DNA from: Bacteroidales bacterium UBA1064
GTDB taxonomy: Bacteria > Bacteroidota > Bacteroidia > Bacteroidales > Tenuifilaceae
NCBI GenBank assembly: GCA_002316235.1
Contig: DCDD01000015.1
Location: 1 to 9,440, forward strand
Length of the DNA: 9,440 bases
Direction: 5' to 3'
The translations under genes and the position numbers were made by a program. The notes beneath the pieces were generated by a model. The model searched no databases and had not been told where the DNA came from. It saw nothing but the letters and a program-made list of their open reading frames with translations. Each line of letters starts with the position of its first letter. Position 1 is the stretch's first letter. Positions 5,499 to 9,440 of this stretch are shown piece by piece.

Positions 5499-6506
5499 AT
5501 GGTAGGAGAGCGGATTATAGCTGTTGAGGGAGTTGATCCCCTGGCCATTTACGGGGTGAACAACACCCGTTTCGAGATGATTTCCCGCCACTACCCCAAG
5601 TTAAAATTGGTTGCCAGGGGTAACCAGATTAAGGTAACCGGCGACGAGGAGCTGATTGATGACCTGGAGAGCAAAATAAACCGCATGGTTGAGTTTTACA
5701 GCCGATACTCCCGGTTAACGGAGGCTAACATACTTGATTTTCTCAATGATAACGACAGCTCAATTGTTAAGGCCGAGGAGGATGCTCTGGATGTGCTGGT
5801 TTATGGTACAAACGGCCGAACTGTTAAGGCGCGAACCATTAACCAGCGAAAGCTGGTGGAGCTATACCAAACCAACGACCTGCTTTTTGCCATAGGACCT
5901 GCTGGTTCGGGCAAAACCTATACAGCAATAGCTCTGGCTGTAAGGGCACTCCGAAACAAGGAGGTGAAGCGAATAGTGCTTACCCGTCCTGCCGTGGAGG
6001 CCGGTGAAAGGTTGGGCTTTCTTCCCGGGGATATGAAGGATAAGCTCGACCCCTACCTTCAACCTCTTTACGATGCCCTACACGACATGATACCACAGAA
6101 AAAACTGATGGAGTATATGGACGATGGGACTGTTCAGATTGCTCCCTTGGCCTACATGCGCGGGAGAACCCTCGACAATGCCTTCGTTATACTCGACGAG
6201 GCCCAGAACACCACCCTTAACCAGCTCAAAATGTTTCTTACCCGAATGGGTAAAAATGCCAAGTTCATTGTTACCGGTGACATTACCCAGATTGACCTTC
6301 CCAACAGAGGTGATTCTGGATTGGTAAAGGCAATTGGAATTTTGGAAAACATTGGTAGCATTGCCATGGTTTACTTTGACGCAAGGGATATTGTTCGGCA
6401 TAAGCTGGTGAAGCACATTGTGAATGCCTTTGAGAGGTACACCTCCGGTAATGGGAGTTCTGAAAGGACTGAAAATAATGATGAGTGTGAGGATAACTCT
6501 CAGTAG
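5499..6506 (+). CDS. PhoH-like ATPase
   Basis: Cytoplasmic P-loop ATPase of the PhoH family, linked in other bacteria to RNA metabolism and stress; its exact role remains unsettled. The first 70 residues form the small KH-like domain typical of PhoH (LVARGNQIKVTG at 37-48). Walker A is GPAGSGKT at 133-140, followed by LTRPAVEAGERLGFLPGD at 161-178, Walker B VILDEAQ at 230-236, and TGDITQIDLP at 259-268. The 335-residue length is normal; the last 20 residues are acidic and hydrophilic, a variable tail. The ATG at 5499 fits the family start. The gene ends with two stops in a row (TAG TAA). purC follows on the same strand after 171 bp, so co-transcription is possible but not shown. Confidence 0.94.
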   Translation: MVGERIIAVEGVDPLAIYGVNNTRFEMISRHYPKLKLVARGNQIKVTGDEELIDDLESKINRMVEFYSRYSRLTEANILDFLNDNDSSIVKAEEDALDVLVYGTNGRTVKARTINQRKLVELYQTNDLLFAIGPAGSGKTYTAIALAVRALRNKEVKRIVLTRPAVEAGERLGFLPGDMKDKLDPYLQPLYDALHDMIPQKKLMEYMDDGTVQIAPLAYMRGRTLDNAFVILDEAQNTTLNQLKMFLTRMGKNAKFIVTGDITQIDLPNRGDSGLVKAIGILENIGSIAMVYFDARDIVRHKLVKHIVNAFERYTSGNGSSERTENNDECEDNSQ

Positions 6507-6677
6507 TAACCTTGGTTCTAGTGAAGTGCCATTTGCAACAGCATTATCTTCTAAACACTAAACATTGTGGGCGTTGGGGTGTTTGCCACCAAGAAACTTT
6601 TTGGTAATCCTAATACACTGCACTTTAACCTCAATGGAACAGAAGCCAAATCAACTCAAACTAAAATACAGAAGCAA

Positions 6678-7625
6678 ATGGAAGCGATTGTAAGAACAGA
6701 TTTCAAATTCCCTGGCCAAACCTCTGTGTACCATGGAAAAGTTCGTGATGTTTACAATATTGCCAACAAGCACCTGATTATGGTTGCAACCGATAGGATA
6801 TCGGCCTTCGACGTTATCCTTCCCAAAGGCATTCCCTACAAGGGGCAAGTGCTTAACCAAATAGCTGCTAAGTTTCTGGATGCCACAGCCGACATAGTGC
6901 CCAACTGGAAAATAGCCACCCCCGATCCGATGGTAACCGTTGGGCGCCTGTGTGAACCATTTAAGGTGGAGATGGTGGTGAGGGGCTACCTCACCGGTCA
7001 TGCCTGGCGGGAGTATAAATCGGGTAACCGGTTACTTTGTGGGGTGCCACTTCCCGAAGGGATGCGCGAGCACCAGAAACTTCCCGCTCCCATAATCACA
7101 CCAACTACCAAGGCCATTGAAGGTCACGATGAGGATATTTCACGTGAGGAAATTATCGCCAGCGGGCTGGTTGAAGAGCATGACTACGCACAACTTGAGC
7201 GCTATACACTCGCTCTTTTTGAACGCGGCACCCGAATGGCCGAAAAGATGGGGCTAATTCTTGTTGACACCAAGTATGAGTTTGGACGTGCCGACGGCCG
7301 CATCTACCTGATTGATGAAATTCATACACCCGATTCTTCCCGTTATTTTTACGCCGATGGCTATACCGAAAGGTTCAACCGGGGTGAGGAGCAACGTCAG
7401 CTTTCTAAAGAATTTGTTCGCGAATGGCTTATGGCCAACGGCTTTCAGGGACAGGAGGGACAAAAGGTTCCGGAAATGACCCCAGAATTTGTAAACCAGG
7501 TTTCGGAGCGCTACATAGAGCTCTACGAGCAAATAACCGGCGAAAAATTCCAGAGGGCAGAGGGCTCTGATGTAATGAAGCGTATCGAGCGCAACATACT
7601 CAACTTTCTTAAAACCCTGGTTTAG
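6678..7625 (+). CDS. purC: Phosphoribosylaminoimidazole-succinocarboxamide synthase (SAICAR synthetase)
   Basis: Ligates aspartate to CAIR using ATP, giving SAICAR in de novo purine synthesis. From the ATG at 6678 the protein has 315 residues. Motifs are YHGKVRDVY at 18-26 (nucleotide-binding loop), DRISAFD at 39-45, VEMVVRGYLTGHAWREY at 97-113, the GHDEDIS segment at 149-155, DTKYEFG at 197-203 and DEIHTPDSSRY at 213-223. The C-terminus runs well past the short E. coli form (about 237 residues), as in Bacteroidota and other longer PurC enzymes. The frame stays open back to a GTG at 6567, but the extra 37 residues have no family similarity that I recognise, and the family begins near MEAIVRTDFKFPG. 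So 6678 is chosen. It lies downstream of phoH and ends at an intrinsic terminator. Confidence 0.96.
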   Translation: MEAIVRTDFKFPGQTSVYHGKVRDVYNIANKHLIMVATDRISAFDVILPKGIPYKGQVLNQIAAKFLDATADIVPNWKIATPDPMVTVGRLCEPFKVEMVVRGYLTGHAWREYKSGNRLLCGVPLPEGMREHQKLPAPIITPTTKAIEGHDEDISREEIIASGLVEEHDYAQLERYTLALFERGTRMAEKMGLILVDTKYEFGRADGRIYLIDEIHTPDSSRYFYADGYTERFNRGEEQRQLSKEFVREWLMANGFQGQEGQKVPEMTPEFVNQVSERYIELYEQITGEKFQRAEGSDVMKRIERNILNFLKTLV

Positions 7626-7672
7626 CACCAACTCCTGCTCCAGTAGATTTTTCTGAAACCATGTTAACCTTC

Positions 7673-7707
7673 AACCCCTTTGCTGAATAGCTTTAGCTTG
7701 GGGTTTT
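7673..7707 (+). terminator. Intrinsic terminator after purC
   Basis: AACCCC at 7673-7678 pairs with GGGGTT at 7700-7705. Inside, across a small internal loop, GCTGAA at 7682-7687 pairs with TTTAGC at 7692-7697 (one G-T pair) around the tetraloop TAGC. The stem runs into TTTT and then ATA on the plus strand. On the minus strand the stem is followed by only TTGAAGG, so it serves purC mainly and the convergent helicase transcript poorly if at all. Confidence 0.75.
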
Positions 7708-7711
7708 ATAC

Positions 7712-9440
7712 CTATTCCAGCAGTTCAAGAATGGCTTCCCTGCTAATCTGGCCTAGCGAACTTGACGAGTTTACGAACAGCTGGGCAAGGTTCTCCTTTC
7801 TTTCCTGCATGGAGAGAATTTTTTCCTCCACAGTTTCGGATGTAATAAAACGGTAAACAAAAACTTTTTTATCCTGACCAATCCTGTGCGACCGCGATGC
7901 AGCCTGCATTTCGGCAGCAGGATTCCACCATGGGTCGAGAATGAAAACATAGTCGGCTGCGGTAATATTCAGGCCAACTCCACCCGCTTTAAGCGATATG
8001 AGGAATACCTTTTTATCCGGGTCGGTTTGGAACCTTTCCACAATTTCGCTCCGGTTGGCTGATGACCCTGTTAATTTCTCGTATCCTATTTTTCTATCCT
8101 GAAGGAAAACCTCTACCTGCTCAAGATGTCTGACAAATGAGGAGAACACCAGGATTTTGTGATGACCTGCGGTGGCGCTCTCGATGCCCATAGCCACCTC
8201 GTCAAACTTGCCGGAATCGGCCAGCCGGTATTCGGGCAACATGGCCGGATGGTTGGCAATTTGTCTGAGTCGGGTTAGGCTAGCCAGAATGGAAACTGTT
8301 GACTGATTAGGGGCCGGACTGTCTAAAGTTTCGAGTATGAAGTTGCGGACAACCGATTTTTCCTTCTCGTAAATCTCCTTTTGTGAATCGGACATTCTGC
8401 AGTAAACCACCTGCTCGCTAATTTCAGGTAGGTCTTTAGCCACCTCCTCCTTAGTGCGGCGCAAAATGAGAGGCTCAATAAGCTGCTTCAGCTGCTTTTC
8501 CTTTTCGTGATCTCCCTGCCGCTCAATGGGAGTTTGAAACTCATTGCGGAAGGCCCTTAAGCCGCCCAGCATTCCCCTGTTCAGGAAATTAAGCTGCGAC
8601 CACAGGTCAAGCAGGGAGTTTTCAACAGGTGTTCCGCTTAGGCTGAGATAGTTGATGGCCCTCAGCTGCATTACGGAGCGGTAGCCTTTGGTCAACGGAT
8701 TTTTTACGGTTTGGCTCTCATCCAGAACAACATATCGAAAGGTTACCTCACGGAACATGTCAATATCGTTACGGATGAGGCCGTACGTGGTAACCACAAC
8801 GTGATGGTTCAGCAACCAGCTGGCCGATTTTACCCTTTGCTGCCCCATGTAGGCGGCAACTTTCAGCTCGGGGGTAAACCTGCCCGCCTCGCTAATCCAA
8901 TTTGCCACCAGTGATGTTGGCACAACAACCAACGAGGTTTTACCCATTCCTGTGGCATAGTTTTGCTCCTCATTGATTGATTGTAGCAACGTTAAGGCTT
9001 GTATGGTTTTGCCCAGTCCCATGTCATCGGCCAGACAACCGTTGATGCCATTTTGGTTTAGCAGCTTAAGCCATGCATACCCTACAAGCTGGTAGCTTCG
9101 TAGCCGGGCATTTAGCCGTTGGGGTAGCTGGATACCTTCTTTTTTAAGGTTGGAAAGCCTGTGCCTGAGTTCCGAAGCTGCGGGGGAGTTGACTTCATTG
9201 GTGTCGGCTAGCAGGCCAAAAAGCGATTTTGGCAACCTTATGCCTTCATTTTCCTCCTTGCCTATCAGCATTAAGGGTTTGTAACGGCTGAACCATACCT
9301 CCGGTATAATGAAAACCTGCCCGTTGGGCAGCAGAAATTCCCTGATGTTTTTGAGGATGTTCCGCTTCAGGTAAACAAATGGAATTTCAAACCCATCGAG
9401 CTTGATTTTGCCGTACAGGTCAAACCAGTCGGTGGTGGAG
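7712..9440 (-). CDS. SNF2-family (Swi2/Snf2) helicase-like ATPase, 5' end outside the window
   Basis: C-terminal part of a large double-stranded-DNA translocase of the SNF2 superfamily. The frame is open to the right edge: upstream of the first in-window ATG candidate at 9271 it continues for 56 more codons reading DWFDLYGKIKL and FLLPNGQVFIIPEVW, so 9271 is an internal Met. This upstream segment resembles the accessory N-terminal region of bacterial SNF2 proteins. Counting from that Met: motif I DDMGLGKT at 82-89, motif II DESQ at 184-187 (in place of DEAH/DEGH), motif III SGTPVEN at 212-218, motif V SLKAGGVGLNITAAD at 426-440 and motif VI SRSHRIGQ at 459-466. The last 20 residues are the usual short C-terminal tail. 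Both RecA-like lobes are complete. It converges on purC. The role is probably in transcription or DNA repair, but this cannot be specified from sequence. Confidence 0.95.
   Translation of the reverse strand, partial: STTDWFDLYGKIKLDGFEIPFVYLKRNILKNIREFLLPNGQVFIIPEVWFSRYKPLMLIGKEENEGIRLPKSLFGLLADTNEVNSPAASELRHRLSNLKKEGIQLPQRLNARLRSYQLVGYAWLKLLNQNGINGCLADDMGLGKTIQALTLLQSINEEQNYATGMGKTSLVVVPTSLVANWISEAGRFTPELKVAAYMGQQRVKSASWLLNHHVVVTTYGLIRNDIDMFREVTFRYVVLDESQTVKNPLTKGYRSVMQLRAINYLSLSGTPVENSLLDLWSQLNFLNRGMLGGLRAFRNEFQTPIERQGDHEKEKQLKQLIEPLILRRTKEEVAKDLPEISEQVVYCRMSDSQKEIYEKEKSVVRNFILETLDSPAPNQSTVSILASLTRLRQIANHPAMLPEYRLADSGKFDEVAMGIESATAGHHKILVFSSFVRHLEQVEVFLQDRKIGYEKLTGSSANRSEIVERFQTDPDKKVFLISLKAGGVGLNITAADYVFILDPWWNPAAEMQAASRSHRIGQDKKVFVYRFITSETVEEKILSMQERKENLAQLFVNSSSSLGQISREAILELLE

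Noticed and set aside
6567..6677. N-terminal extension of PurC from a GTG at 6567
   Set aside because: The 37 extra residues do not resemble the family, whose members begin near MEAIVRTDFKFPG; the interval is more likely an untranslated leader.
7712..9271. SNF2 helicase starting at the ATG at 9271
   Set aside because: The frame is open and protein-like for 56 more codons to the window edge, so this Met is internal and the gene is truncated by the window.

Overview
The window looks like chromosomal DNA of a Bacteroidota bacterium, probably of the order Bacteroidales or a close relative. This rests on protein style rather than a marker gene: PurC is the roughly 315-residue form with the C-terminal extension seen in that phylum, PhoH and the SNF2 helicase read like Bacteroidota versions, translation starts are A-rich and mostly lack a Shine-Dalgarno sequence, and a -7 element of the phylum's TAnnTTTG type lies upstream of phoH. 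No rRNA, tRNA, CRISPR array or insertion sequence is visible.

Left edge (1-596): the N-terminal third of a Dam-family DNA adenine methyltransferase runs off the window on the minus strand. A 22-bp direct repeat at a 35-nt offset lies inside it and shifts its reading frame. Beside it is an AT-rich gap with an inverted repeat and an orphan 31-codon tail of some other protein directly behind prmA. This edge looks like a junction between accessory DNA and the core chromosome.

Minus-strand cluster (597-5078, read right to left): an S-adenosylmethionine hydroxide adenosyltransferase-like (DUF62) protein, mazG, a DppB/OppB-type ABC permease, tpiA and prmA. Spacings are 22, 63 and 63 bp, followed by a 1-nt stop/start overlap between tpiA and prmA, so much of the cluster is probably co-transcribed. 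The functions are NTP clean-up, glycolysis, ribosomal protein L11 methylation, and a transporter subunit whose partners are not in view.

Divergent intergenic region (5079-5498): a possible 41-codon ORF, a hairpin and a TATATTTG promoter element lie between the DUF62 gene and phoH.

Plus-strand pair (5499-7625): phoH and purC, ending at a convincing intrinsic terminator. Converging on this from the right is the C-terminal part of a SNF2-family helicase (7712 to the window end), whose reading frame remains open past the right edge.

Most of the window is housekeeping. The points most worth attention are the DUF62 protein, which appears to lack the catalytic Asp-Arg-His side chains of its family while keeping the C-terminal nucleoside-binding signature, and the frameshifting repeat in the methyltransferase. 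I see no clear new multi-gene system.
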